A stretch of 64,000 bases of DNA from Syntrophothermus lipocalidus DSM 12680. GTDB taxonomy: Bacteria > Bacillota > Syntrophomonadia > Syntrophomonadales > Syntrophothermaceae. The notes beneath the pieces were generated by a model. The model did not search any database, was not told where the DNA came from, and saw only the letters and a list, made by a program, of their open reading frames with translations. The stretch lies in NCBI RefSeq assembly GCF_000092405.1, contig NC_014220.1, positions 248,001-312,000 on the forward strand, in the 5' to 3' direction. A program made the translations under genes and the position numbers. This document shows positions 42,183-50,574 of the stretch, in pieces (positions within the stretch are counted from its first letter, which is position 1; each line of letters opens with the position of its first letter).

Positions 42183-43160
42183 ATGGGTAAACCGGAAAAA
42201 ATTACGCTGCAAGAGGCGGCCAGTCTCATTAAGGACGGCGACCTGTTGACCTTCAGCGGGTTCACTATCTGGCGCCGGCCGATGGCTTTGGTTTACGAAC
42301 TGGCACGCCAGGGCAAGAAAAACCTGCATCTTTTCGAGGTCAACGGTGGAACCCACACTGAAGTCCTGGCCGGGGCAGGATGCGTGAAGATATGGGAATC
42401 CTGCTGGGTCGGGCACGAGTTGTATGGAAAGTTGGGCGAGATGGTAGCAGCTGGCCAGGTGAAAGGGTCAATCATTACCGAGGACTACAGCCACGCTCAG
42501 TGTGTGGCCAGGCTTTTGGCCGGAGCATATGGAATTCCCTTCATGCCTACTGCTCACAGCATGGGCACCGACATTTTAAACCCCGAATTCGACATGCTGA
42601 GTAGAGCCGGACTGAGAGACGGCTCCAATCCGAAGATTCCTCTGAAGAAGTATGACATTATTCATGACCCCTTCTACAACATGGGTGAAATACTGCTGAT
42701 GCCGGCGGTTAACCCCGACTGGGCTCTCATCTACGCTTCTCAGGTAGGAGACGAAGGAACGGTTCGCGTCAATGCCCAGACCTATACCGATGCGGAGGCT
42801 ATCAAGGCTGCGGACAAGGTAATCGTTTTGGCAGAAGAGATAGTACCCGACAGTTACCTGCGTCAGGAACCTAAGCTTAATCTCGCGACCGGTTATGCCG
42901 TCGATTACGTGGTCGAGCTTCCCTGGGCGGCGCATCCCACGGGCTCTCAAGGGTACTATGACGTCGACGCCGATTTCATAAGAGCGTTCTATTCCGCTTC
43001 CAAGTCCCAGGAAAGCTTTGACAAGTGGGCGGATGAGTGGGTATTCGGGGTCAAGAACCACGACGAGTACTTAGCGAAATTGGGAATTACTCGGTTGGAA
43101 AAATTGAGAGCCAACGCAGCTCTGGGCTATTCAACACGGGTGAAAAGGGGGAAGAGATAA
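42183..43160 (+). CDS. CoA-transferase subunit A (glutaconate CoA-transferase GctA-like)
   Basis: 325 residues, class I CoA-transferase alpha subunit. It has the GctA-type opening (ITLQEAASLIKDGDLLTFSGFTIWRRPMALVYELARQG) and the later GIPFMPTAHSMGTDI and PAVNPDWALIYASQVGDEGTVR. With the B subunit it would move CoA between a short-chain acid and an acyl-CoA, for instance activating butyrate at the expense of acetyl-CoA; the true pair of acids cannot be read from sequence. ATG after AGGAGGAGGTAG. The B gene begins directly at the next base. Confidence 0.88.
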   Translation: MGKPEKITLQEAASLIKDGDLLTFSGFTIWRRPMALVYELARQGKKNLHLFEVNGGTHTEVLAGAGCVKIWESCWVGHELYGKLGEMVAAGQVKGSIITEDYSHAQCVARLLAGAYGIPFMPTAHSMGTDILNPEFDMLSRAGLRDGSNPKIPLKKYDIIHDPFYNMGEILLMPAVNPDWALIYASQVGDEGTVRVNAQTYTDAEAIKAADKVIVLAEEIVPDSYLRQEPKLNLATGYAVDYVVELPWAAHPTGSQGYYDVDADFIRAFYSASKSQESFDKWADEWVFGVKNHDEYLAKLGITRLEKLRANAALGYSTRVKRGKR

Positions 43161-43973
43161 ATGTCGGCCAAGAACGAATACGCCAAGCCGGGTGAATACA
43201 AACCCATTGACCTGTTGGCAGTATCTGCTGCCCGGGAGGTACGGGACGGTGACGTGGTGTTTGCCGGAACTGGCCTGCCTATGCTGGCCATAATGCTGGC
43301 CCAACTTTCGCACGCCCCGAACGCGGTCTGCATCTATGAAGCAGGGTCTGTTGACGGCCGGGCTATTGACCTGCCGACCTCAGTCGGAGATGCCCGCTGC
43401 GCTTACCAGGCAGCCATCGCAGCTGGACTTACAGAGGCATTCTTCGGGCAGCTCCACTGCGGCTATGTTGACCTTGGCTTCTTGGGAGGAGCCGAGATAG
43501 ACAAATATGGCAATGTGAATACTACTGTCGTCGGTAATTACGCCAAACCCAAGAAGCGCTTCACCGGGAGTGGCGGTAACCCCGACATCAACTCTTTGGC
43601 CAGGAGATCAGTCTATATCATGGTCCAAGAGAAAAGAAGATTCAAAGAACACGTCGATTACATTACTGCTCCTGGATGGCGCATAAAGAAATGGCCGAGC
43701 GGTGAGTGGGCGCCGAGGAAAGAGGTATACGGGAAGTTCTTCCGCGGAGGCATAGACACGGTTATCACTGATATGGGGGTCTTCCGTTTTGACGAAGAAG
43801 GTATTATGTACCTAGACACGGTTCACCCCGGGTTCTCGGTGGAAGATGTGAAGAACAACGTAGATTTCGACCTCAATATTTCCAGGGTAAGCGGGGAGAC
43901 ACACCCTCCTACCTACCTGGATATTGAGCTCCTTTACACCAAAGTAGACCCCGAAGGAATATTCCTGCCTTAA
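43161..43973 (+). CDS. CoA-transferase subunit B (GctB-like)
   Basis: 270 residues. The catalytic glutamate that forms the CoA thioester is in CIYEAGSVDGRAI, matching GctB; GFLGGAEIDKYGNVNTTVVG and GSGGNPDINSLA are further family marks. It follows subunit A with no gap, so the two form one heteromeric enzyme. Its place after thl-hbd-acd suggests acid activation for beta-oxidation. The following 333 bases (43974-44306) hold a promoter and no secure gene. Confidence 0.88.
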   Translation: MSAKNEYAKPGEYKPIDLLAVSAAREVRDGDVVFAGTGLPMLAIMLAQLSHAPNAVCIYEAGSVDGRAIDLPTSVGDARCAYQAAIAAGLTEAFFGQLHCGYVDLGFLGGAEIDKYGNVNTTVVGNYAKPKKRFTGSGGNPDINSLARRSVYIMVQEKRRFKEHVDYITAPGWRIKKWPSGEWAPRKEVYGKFFRGGIDTVITDMGVFRFDEEGIMYLDTVHPGFSVEDVKNNVDFDLNISRVSGETHPPTYLDIELLYTKVDPEGIFLP

Positions 43974-44129
43974 TGGCGAGGGTATGACCCTTATCTAGTA
44001 CTTTGGATTAAAGAAACAGGAGCCCGGTGCTCAGCCTGAAGTTGGTAAAGGGCTGGGCGTCGGGCCATTCTCTTGCTGGGTTGGTTGAATAAACAGGAAT
44101 ATAAGGAACTTGCGTTAATGCTTGGCCGA

Positions 44130-44158
44130 TTGACGGGTAGCAGCGCCGCCTTTATGAT
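44130..44158 (+). promoter_or_regulatory. Possible sigma-A promoter
   Basis: TTGACG (44130-44135), 17 bases, TATGAT (44153-44158), about 150 bases before the next gene. It also lies within a short open frame (about 44085-44204, ending GGEREN) that has no clear ribosome site and is not listed as a gene. Confidence 0.55.
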
Positions 44159-44306
44159 TAAAGATGAGGAATGCTTTCTTAGTGGAGGGGAAAGAGAGAA
44201 TTAGGGAGGTGGGGTTCGTTCGTTACTGAAGTGACTCGCATTTCCGAATAGCGGAAGGGTTGCTCGATTGGTACGAGCAAGAAATCTTAATATGGGAGGG
44301 ATTGGT

Positions 44307-45098
44307 GTGGGCGAGGGAGTAGCCCTGCAGGAAGAGAGGGCCGTAGAAAGAGCAGAAATCGAGAGGCCCGAGGACATGAGCCAAGAACAATTGGCACGGT
44401 TTTTGGTTGATCTCGTGCATCGGGTTATGGTACACCATACCCTTTGGTTCAGGGAGGTCGAATACCAGCTCGGTATGCCGCAGGCTTTGGACATTCTGCA
44501 AATAGCCCTGACCGATGCATACAACGTTCAGATGAGGAGATTCTCCAAAGTATTTGGGTTTGAAATGGAAAAAGGAATACCCAAGCCGCTATTAGAAATG
44601 CCCAGGGAAAAACTGATAGAAGTTATTGATAACCTTGCCCTCAACTGGTTGGCGGTAGATGGTGTCTGGTTTCAAGCGGTGGAAAGAACCGTGGGTATGT
44701 TCGACGCCAAGCGCTGCAACGACACCTGCTGGACCAGGTTTTCACCGTTTGAGGCCTGGTCAATCAAAAGGCTTTTGGGTTTGCCGGACCAGGCGGGATT
44801 GGAAGGCCTGAAAAAAGCTTTGAGGTTCAGACTGTATTCCAGGATTAATGTACAGACGATTATCGACGAATCGCCTAACAGCATAATATTCCAGATGAAC
44901 GACTGCCGGGTTCAGAGCGCTCGTAAGAGCAAGGGGCTGGAAGACTACCCGTGTAAATCGGCAGGGGTCGTGGAGTACCGGACATTTGCCAGCACTATCG
45001 ATTCCCGGATAAAGACCGAGTGTATAGGCTGCCCTCCGGACGAGCATCCAGAGGAATGGTGGTGTGCTTGGCGCTTTTATATACCCAGTGATGACTGA
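44307..45098 (+). CDS. DUF6125-like protein of unknown function
   Basis: 263 residues, soluble. An N-terminal helical part is followed by SPFEAWSIKRLLGLP and the Cys-rich end: FQMNDCRVQSARKSKGLEDYPCKSAG, IDSRIKTECIGCPPDEHPEEWWCAW. The pattern of five or more conserved cysteines with CPPDxHP fits the DUF6125 family of anaerobes, for which no function is known to me. GTG 44307 follows GGAGGG; the frame is open upstream. Alone between the CoA-transferase genes and a tRNA. Confidence 0.7.
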   Translation: MGEGVALQEERAVERAEIERPEDMSQEQLARFLVDLVHRVMVHHTLWFREVEYQLGMPQALDILQIALTDAYNVQMRRFSKVFGFEMEKGIPKPLLEMPREKLIEVIDNLALNWLAVDGVWFQAVERTVGMFDAKRCNDTCWTRFSPFEAWSIKRLLGLPDQAGLEGLKKALRFRLYSRINVQTIIDESPNSIIFQMNDCRVQSARKSKGLEDYPCKSAGVVEYRTFASTIDSRIKTECIGCPPDEHPEEWWCAWRFYIPSDD

Positions 45099-45188
45099 TT
45101 AGGGTAGTGGGCCGCGGCTTTTGGACTAACGGACCAGCGGCCTTGAAAAACGGAAATGGCTCATATATAATAAGTGACAGTCATAGAG

Positions 45189-45273
45189 GCGGCAGTGGCG
45201 GAATTGGCAGACGCAGTAGACTTAGGATCTACCGGGTAACACCGTGGGGGTTCGAGTCCCTTCTGCCGCACCA
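45189..45273 (+). tRNA. tRNA-Leu (anticodon UAG)
   Basis: 85 bases including an encoded CCA end. Acceptor arms GCGGCAG and CTGCCGC pair fully; the anticodon loop is CTTAGGA with TAG at 45223-45225; a long variable arm (class II) and GGTTCGAGTCC T-arm follow. It reads CUA and other CUN codons. Confidence 0.97.
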
Positions 45274-45282
45274 AAGGAAAAT

Positions 45283-45305
45283 AGGGGGCGAAAGCCCCCT
45301 TTTTC
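45283..45305 (+). terminator. Intrinsic terminator after tRNA-Leu
   Basis: AGGGGGC, GAAA loop, GCCCCCT and TTTT directly behind the tRNA; also abuts the 3' end of the convergent apgM gene. Confidence 0.9.
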
Positions 45306-46513
45306 TATCCCTTGATGAAATAGTCCATCAGTTCATGTCCTTTTTCAAAGCGAAGGCCGGTGCTTCGGGCCGACGCTTCGTCGTAGGTGCTGACTTTATT
45401 GGGATAATGCTGCCGACTGTCGAATATCACAAAGGGTACTTCTTCGGCGGTATGGGTGCGCACGCTTAAAGGCGTGGGGTGGTCCGGCAGTACCATAAGA
45501 CGATATTCCCCGAACTTTGGCAGTCCGGATAGCAATTCCCCTATTACCTTTTCGTCAATCTCCTCTATAGCCTTAATCTTAATCTCCAGTTCTCCGCGAT
45601 GCCCGGCCTCGTCCGGGGCCTCGATGTGGATGTAGACAAAATCCTGCCCGTCGTCCAGTTCCTTTAGAGCAGCCCGAGTCTTGCCTCGAAAATCTGTAGT
45701 TATGTTTCCGGTTGCTCCCGGGACATTTACCGCCCTAAGACCGGCGCACAGTCCCAAGCCTTTGGTAAGATCAACGGCGGCGATGACCGAGCCGACAAGG
45801 CCGTATTTTTCTGCAAAAAGGGGTAATGCCGGTTTAACTCCCTGTCCCCAGAACCAGAGGGAGGTGGCTGGCCGGAGCCCGCGGTGAACCCGGAACTGGT
45901 TGACCGGGTGACAGGGTAGAAAACGGTTGCTCTCCAGCATTAAACCGAGCAGAACCTCGCTACCTTTTCCCCGAGGCAGGTATTCAGCAATTACCCGGTC
46001 GGAAATATCGTGGGGCGGAGTCAGTTCTACTTCTAAAGGCCCATTTGTCCATACCATGAGGTGGCGGTAGCTTACCCCCGGATAGAAACGGATGTCTTCG
46101 TCGTCAAACCGCTCTTTAACCGCGGCTATGAGTTGGGCCGACTCGGCGCTGGTTATCTCGTCTGAGCTGTAGTCAATCATTCTTTTCTGCGTAAACTCGG
46201 GCTCGTCAGAAAGGGTTACCAAGTTGCAGCGAAAGGCAACATCGCCCGGCTTAAGTTCGACTCCCATGGCAATCGCCTCCAAGGGCGAGCGTCCTGTGTA
46301 GTAACGGGTCGGGTCATACCCCATTACCGAAAGATTGGCTACGTCACTGCCGGGCGGCATTCCGTCAGGTACGGTTTTGACCATACCCATTCTACCCCTG
46401 GAAGCTAAGAAATCTAAGTTTGGGGTTCTGGCATGAGCCAGCGGGGTTTTGTAATCGAGTTCGGGTATAGGGTAGTCAGCCATGCCATCGCCCAGCACCA
46501 CCACGTATTTCAA
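45305..46513 (-). CDS. apgM: Cofactor-independent phosphoglycerate mutase, archaeal type
   Basis: Interconverts 3- and 2-phosphoglycerate in gluconeogenesis and glycolysis without bisphosphoglycerate. 402 residues, the ApgM size (true iPGM has about 510). Alkaline-phosphatase fold: VVVLGDGMADYP with metal Asp, MPPGSDVANLSVMGYDP with the phosphorylated Ser, FVYIHIEAPDEAGHRG, and LPDHPTPLSVRTHTAEEVPF near the end. TTG start behind AGAAAGGAG. Convergent with tRNA-Leu. Confidence 0.93.
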   Translation of the reverse strand: MKYVVVLGDGMADYPIPELDYKTPLAHARTPNLDFLASRGRMGMVKTVPDGMPPGSDVANLSVMGYDPTRYYTGRSPLEAIAMGVELKPGDVAFRCNLVTLSDEPEFTQKRMIDYSSDEITSAESAQLIAAVKERFDDEDIRFYPGVSYRHLMVWTNGPLEVELTPPHDISDRVIAEYLPRGKGSEVLLGLMLESNRFLPCHPVNQFRVHRGLRPATSLWFWGQGVKPALPLFAEKYGLVGSVIAAVDLTKGLGLCAGLRAVNVPGATGNITTDFRGKTRAALKELDDGQDFVYIHIEAPDEAGHRGELEIKIKAIEEIDEKVIGELLSGLPKFGEYRLMVLPDHPTPLSVRTHTAEEVPFVIFDSRQHYPNKVSTYDEASARSTGLRFEKGHELMDYFIKG

Positions 46514-46611
46514 GGCTTTTTCTCCTTTCTAAGGGAGTCTCGTGGTCTGATTATACAACAAACAGTTCCGATTTTACCAGCTAGTAAGAACCCGAGGGAG
46601 GGGAGACGCGA

Positions 46612-47814
46612 TTAATTTTGGTAAGGAGTTGAAGGCGTAACCACGGAGTAGTAAGCCTGTTTGACAGTGCTTGCGAACAGGAAAAGGCTGAGCTTGATCT
46701 CCGTGCAAGCCTGCTTGAGGGAATCCCGGGAAGAAACCCCTTGGCACCGGATAACCGAAGCTGTCCAGACCAGTATGGGAAGACCAAAGAATATGAGCGG
46801 ATGATACCAACAAAGGACGCATGAGAGAAAATCGATTACGTCGAAAATGCTGGGAAAAAGCTTGAGGGAAAGTGTCCCCGTAAGCAGGGCTAAAGGCAAA
46901 GAAACCACCTGGTGGCGTTTTAAGCGGAGGGTTTGAGCAAGGGTGGAGGCTGACAGATAGTGGATGAAGGCCAGCTTGACAAACCCCCCAAGAATCCAGA
47001 TGGTTAAGACCAGGGCTTCTATACGGTTGAGAAACTTGCCGAGCACGATGCCGCGGGCCAAACTGAGAAAAGGCGCGGTTAGAGCCGCGCTGTACTCGAC
47101 AGAAAGAACGGAGACGACGGCTATGGTGAGCCCGATACTGGTCAAACCCAGAAACAAAAGACACCCCAAACTGATCTTGAAGGCGGATGAGGGGAGGTTA
47201 AGGTGATGCATGACGAAAGCGATGGTTCCGAATTCGGCCAGGTAAGTGAGGATGGGTGGAATGGCGGTCAGCACGGGTTTCCAGCCGTGGGCCAGCACCG
47301 GCAGCAGGTTAGAAAAATCGGCTTCCCTCAGAGCCAGAAAGACAGTTACCCCCATCAAGGCGAACACCATAGGTCCGGCGAGCCCAGCCAACCGTCCGAG
47401 GACCCTAATTCCGTTGTTAACCAGATAGACGGAAACCGCCAGAGTGGTCGCGATGAAAACCACAGGCGGGGTTCTAGGTAGAATCGCGACAATCAAAATA
47501 TCGACAAAACCCCGGACTACTGTGGCGGCCAGGAGAAGGTAGCTGAAGAAAAACAGCAGGTTGAGGAACACCCCTAAGGGTTTGCCCAAGGCTGCTTCTA
47601 CTATTTCGACAAAACTGTGCTCGGGATAACGCATACCGGCTAAGACCACCAGCAAGATTAAGGGCAAGCAAAGGACGAGGGCCAGTATTTCTGCTAACCA
47701 GAAGTCCGGACCCGATAGCTGAACTATGCGGGATGGTAGGTAGAGAGCGTAGGTAGTAAAAACAGAGGTTGAGATCAACCAGAAAGCCTGTGATGCTAAG
47801 ATTTTTTCTTTCAT
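46612..47814 (-). CDS. Spore germination permease, GerAB family (third copy)
   Basis: 400 residues with about ten membrane helices, related to amino-acid permeases. The GerB subunit of germinant receptors binds the nutrient in the inner spore membrane. Features: AFWLISTSVFTTYALYLPSRIVQ at the start and LAEFGTIAFVMHHLNLP, followed by LNRIEALVLTIWILGGFVKLAFIHY, the usual helix-8 motif. Extra residues (about 30) follow the last helix. It lies at the end of the minus-strand ger run and its partner gerC lies upstream. Confidence 0.88.
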   Translation of the reverse strand: MKEKILASQAFWLISTSVFTTYALYLPSRIVQLSGPDFWLAEILALVLCLPLILLVVLAGMRYPEHSFVEIVEAALGKPLGVFLNLLFFFSYLLLAATVVRGFVDILIVAILPRTPPVVFIATTLAVSVYLVNNGIRVLGRLAGLAGPMVFALMGVTVFLALREADFSNLLPVLAHGWKPVLTAIPPILTYLAEFGTIAFVMHHLNLPSSAFKISLGCLLFLGLTSIGLTIAVVSVLSVEYSAALTAPFLSLARGIVLGKFLNRIEALVLTIWILGGFVKLAFIHYLSASTLAQTLRLKRHQVVSLPLALLTGTLSLKLFPSIFDVIDFLSCVLCWYHPLIFFGLPILVWTASVIRCQGVSSRDSLKQACTEIKLSLFLFASTVKQAYYSVVTPSTPYQN

Positions 47815-47844
47815 AGAGGCTCCTCCTTTTTTGATTCAGGCACT

Positions 47845-47872
47845 AAAAAATCTGCGTCAATCTGCGTCTTTT
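47845..47872. repeat. Copy of the ATCTGTG-type dispersed repeat (variant)
   Basis: AAAAATCTGCGTCAATCTGCGTC, a diverged unit with TGCG in place of TGTG. It abuts the stop codon of the gerC-type gene at 47876 and separates it from the permease gene. Confidence 0.6.
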
Positions 47873-47875
47873 AGC

Positions 47876-49030
47876 CTAGTACCGGATTACTGCGGTACGG
47901 CGAGTTAGGTGAGTACGGCGAATCTTGGACTCCACGTCAACTTCGACCCTAACTGCAGGGAACACTTCCTCCCAACTGCTACCAACACGGTCCCATGTTT
48001 GCGGATAATGCTGTTTCAATGCTAGCCCAAAGCCGAAAACGTCGGAACCCAGTTCTTGGGCTTTCTTTACCGAATCCAGAACCTGTTGGCGGATGAGTTG
48101 GGCGGATTCTCTTTCCAGGGTCTTAAGCATGGCAGGGGTGACCAGAGGGTGAGTACAGGTCTGTTCGTAAAAGAAGCCCTCTTGCTTTATCTTTACCCGC
48201 ATGATAATCTCTTGTCCTTGGAGTGCAGGGGTGATGCGGCATTGTGAGCGCAAAGACTGGAGCACGACCGGGCTGCCGCAGTATGGACACCGAACTGTCA
48301 TTATACCACCCAAGACCGTTTTCGGTTGTAACCACCGGTACCCGCGCGATTCCTCCTCGTTCATCCATCCAACCAGTTTCCCCTTCATAAAAAGCGCGGT
48401 GCCGGAGATCTGGAGAAAACACCGGCCGCTGGGGTCTTTGACCACGCTGATGCCGGGCACCGCAGGCTCGATGCCAGGCTTGATGGAGCGGATGATAAAG
48501 TCGCGCAAAAGACAGCGCGTGTATATTCCCGCGTACAGATCCTCGCTTTTTATCATCGAAGTCAAGGCTACTCCGGGTATCCTTTCTACTTCTGTAGGAA
48601 CCGACAAAACTTCGGCGGCGGTCGTGTCGCGGGCGATGAAGACATCTCCGGTTTTTCTCACGTTGCGGTTACGCGCAAACTCATCGACCAGGCCGGCCAG
48701 TCCGCGCCGGGCCAGGCTTTCACCCCAAACATTGGCCGACCAGTGCTGCCAGAGGATGCTGCGCGGGTTCTTCAACATGATGTTTCGGCCCGCAGTAGTG
48801 AAGGTTTCACCTGTAGTAGAGACCACCACAAAAGGAGGTGATGGTGGAGTTTGGCCCGGTGTTTTCTGAGAGACCGGAATCTGTACAGTAAAACGCAAGC
48901 GGTCCCCGGGAAGATCATCTAAGCCTACAGCGATGGCTAAATTAGTTTGGTTCAATTCAGTCCGGTCCCAGCAACCGCCGGTGATTATCATGACCGGGAT
49001 AAAGAGCACAAGAAGCCAATTCTTTTTCAC
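47876..49030 (-). CDS. Germination lipoprotein, Ger(x)C family (third copy)
   Basis: 384 residues. A lipoprotein signal ends in ITGGC (Cys 20), followed by WDRTELNQTNLAIAVGLD, the family start. Typical middle: FVVVSTTGETFTTAGRN, SILWQHWSANVWGE, FIARDTTAAEVL, GTALFMKGKLVGWMNEEESRGYRWLQP. The C-terminal helix-strand part (AQELGSDVFGFGLALKQHYPQ) is complete. GerC subunits are anchored in the spore inner membrane and complete the receptor. A pair CPYC in the middle is shared by the copy at 51891 but not by that at 50575. Confidence 0.9.
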   Translation of the reverse strand: MKKNWLLVLFIPVMIITGGCWDRTELNQTNLAIAVGLDDLPGDRLRFTVQIPVSQKTPGQTPPSPPFVVVSTTGETFTTAGRNIMLKNPRSILWQHWSANVWGESLARRGLAGLVDEFARNRNVRKTGDVFIARDTTAAEVLSVPTEVERIPGVALTSMIKSEDLYAGIYTRCLLRDFIIRSIKPGIEPAVPGISVVKDPSGRCFLQISGTALFMKGKLVGWMNEEESRGYRWLQPKTVLGGIMTVRCPYCGSPVVLQSLRSQCRITPALQGQEIIMRVKIKQEGFFYEQTCTHPLVTPAMLKTLERESAQLIRQQVLDSVKKAQELGSDVFGFGLALKQHYPQTWDRVGSSWEEVFPAVRVEVDVESKIRRTHLTRRTAVIRY

Positions 49031-49045
49031 AGCATCACTCCAGGG

Positions 49046-50152
49046 TCAGGTTTGTGTTTCCGGCGGCGACTTTATTGCGGGGCGCTTTATCCGTGCCACC
49101 AGCAACAGCAGCGAGGGTATGACAAGGGAAAAAGTAAAGCCGTACGGCCCGAAAAAGGTGGGGTCGAACAGAGCAGTGTACTCAAGCGTGTTTTCACCTA
49201 AAAGCAGGGCCACCAAGCCGACCAAAACCGACAAAGGAAGTACCAGGGGTTTATAGCACCGCAGGTTAAAGCCTTGGGCCATGGCCTGGGAAGCCCACAT
49301 CAGGTTGAGAGTAACCTGCACGAAAACGCCCCCCAGCCAAACAGTCAGTAACGCCGGCTCCACCCTTTGCACAAACTCGCCGAATGCGATGCGCCTGGCT
49401 ACACTTAACCCCGGGTAGGTAGCCAAAGCAGCGTTGTCAATCCCTAAGCTTGATATAACTACCAGAACGATGGCCATAAGGTGCAATGCACCCAGGGGGA
49501 CTCCCCACTTAACTACCCGGGAGGCATGGGCAGGGTTATCCATAAAAGGTATGACCATCGCCAAGTTAACTATATCTGAACACACGGCCATGGGGGTTAC
49601 GGCATTGGTCAACAAGTTGCCTAGACCGCCGGCCATGAACGGCGAGAGGTTGGACGGCCGCAGCCGGTTCAAGGACAGGAAAATGAGCATCCAGATCAAC
49701 CCTAGCATTACCGGTCCTAGAACCTGGTTGACGAGGGCAATGGTTGTTAATCCCCGGCGGGCGGCGATGACGCTGGTCAAGAGGGTTAAACCCATCAAGA
49801 CGCTGACGGGTGTAAAGATCATGACCGAATTCAGAAAAAAATCGCTCGATATGCGCACCCCCAGGGCCGCAAAAAAAATGAACCACCAGGCATACAAAAG
49901 AGCGAGTATCGAACCGAAAACGGGTCCCAGAAGAGTACGACTGTACTGAATAATAGTCTTATCGGGAAAAATGCTGCCCAGTTTGATGACGATGGCCCCA
50001 ACTAGCCAGGCTACCGGGATGACGAGCAGCGGAACCAACCATACGTCCCGGTTGGGACTGGGGGCGGCACTGACAGGCAACACCATTACTAAGTCAAAAG
50101 CTATGCGAATGGAGAAGCACAGAAGCAACACCTGTAGCCAGTTCACCGTCAT
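49046..50152 (-). CDS. Spore germination permease, GerAB family (second copy)
   Basis: 368 residues with ten predicted helices. The opening MTVNWLQVLLLCFSIRIAFDLVMVLP and later RVEPALLTVWLGGVFVQVTLNLM correspond to GerAB motifs; the middle contains PMAVCSDIVNLAMVIPFMD. It diverges more from typical members than the other two copies. Upstream at 50220 is a small membrane protein gene. The ATG at 50152 has no strong ribosome site (GCAGGCG), so coupling to the upstream gene is probable. Confidence 0.86.
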   Translation of the reverse strand: MTVNWLQVLLLCFSIRIAFDLVMVLPVSAAPSPNRDVWLVPLLVIPVAWLVGAIVIKLGSIFPDKTIIQYSRTLLGPVFGSILALLYAWWFIFFAALGVRISSDFFLNSVMIFTPVSVLMGLTLLTSVIAARRGLTTIALVNQVLGPVMLGLIWMLIFLSLNRLRPSNLSPFMAGGLGNLLTNAVTPMAVCSDIVNLAMVIPFMDNPAHASRVVKWGVPLGALHLMAIVLVVISSLGIDNAALATYPGLSVARRIAFGEFVQRVEPALLTVWLGGVFVQVTLNLMWASQAMAQGFNLRCYKPLVLPLSVLVGLVALLLGENTLEYTALFDPTFFGPYGFTFSLVIPSLLLLVARIKRPAIKSPPETQT

Positions 50153-50219
50153 TCGAAGATTGACGCCTGCGGATCTAATCAGAGGGACCCCCTTTACTTT
50201 CGCCTGCCTTTTTTGGGCG

Positions 50220-50423
50220 TTATGGCTGGAAACGAAATACGGTCTCTAAAGCTCTGACCGGGTTGGGAAGGGGCCAGTTGTAAAACTGGCCCAGGCTGTA
50301 CAATACGGCGATAGCCATCAAAACCGAAAACACCGCCAATTCCCGGTACATCTTGTCCCTCAAAAGCGGGGGGACATCGATAAGGATGATGACAAGGAAC
50401 AGCAGAATCAGCAAAGCCAGCAT
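50220..50423 (-). CDS. Small membrane protein in the ger cluster
   Basis: 67 residues with two hydrophobic segments (about 1-18 and 28-48) and a polar C-terminus NWPLPNPVRALETVF. ATG behind TAGGAGGG at normal distance. Similar mini-proteins lie in germination operons of many Bacilli and Clostridia (GerD-like or unnamed); here it could modulate the receptor. No homology is claimed. Confidence 0.7.
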   Translation of the reverse strand: MLALLILLFLVIILIDVPPLLRDKMYRELAVFSVLMAIAVLYSLGQFYNWPLPNPVRALETVFRFQP

Positions 50424-50445
50424 AACTCACCCTCCTAGCAGTCTA

Positions 50446-50566
50446 GAGCCACAGATTTACACAGATGGAGCACAGATTATCACTGATAACTATTATCTAC
50501 ATTACCCCATTTCAACAGCAATCTGTGTACATCTATGCAAATTCGTGTTTATCTGTGGCTCATCAA
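50446..50566. repeat. Inverted pair of ATCTGTG-type repeats
   Basis: GAGCCACAGATTTACACAGA at 50446-50465 and, after a 50-base spacer, ATCTGTGTACATCTATGC... ATCTGTGGCTC at 50521-50562 in inverted orientation. It fills the gap between the small membrane protein gene and gerC. The right end lies about ten bases from the gerC stop codon. Confidence 0.75.
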
Positions 50567-50574
50567 TCTTCGGC

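Noticed and set aside
44085-44204. Short frame before the DUF6125-like gene
   Set aside because: Contains the likely promoter and lacks a ribosome site; too short to support.
45107-45469. Plus-strand frame of 120 codons
   Set aside because: It reads through the tRNA-Leu gene and its terminator, and into the antisense of apgM.
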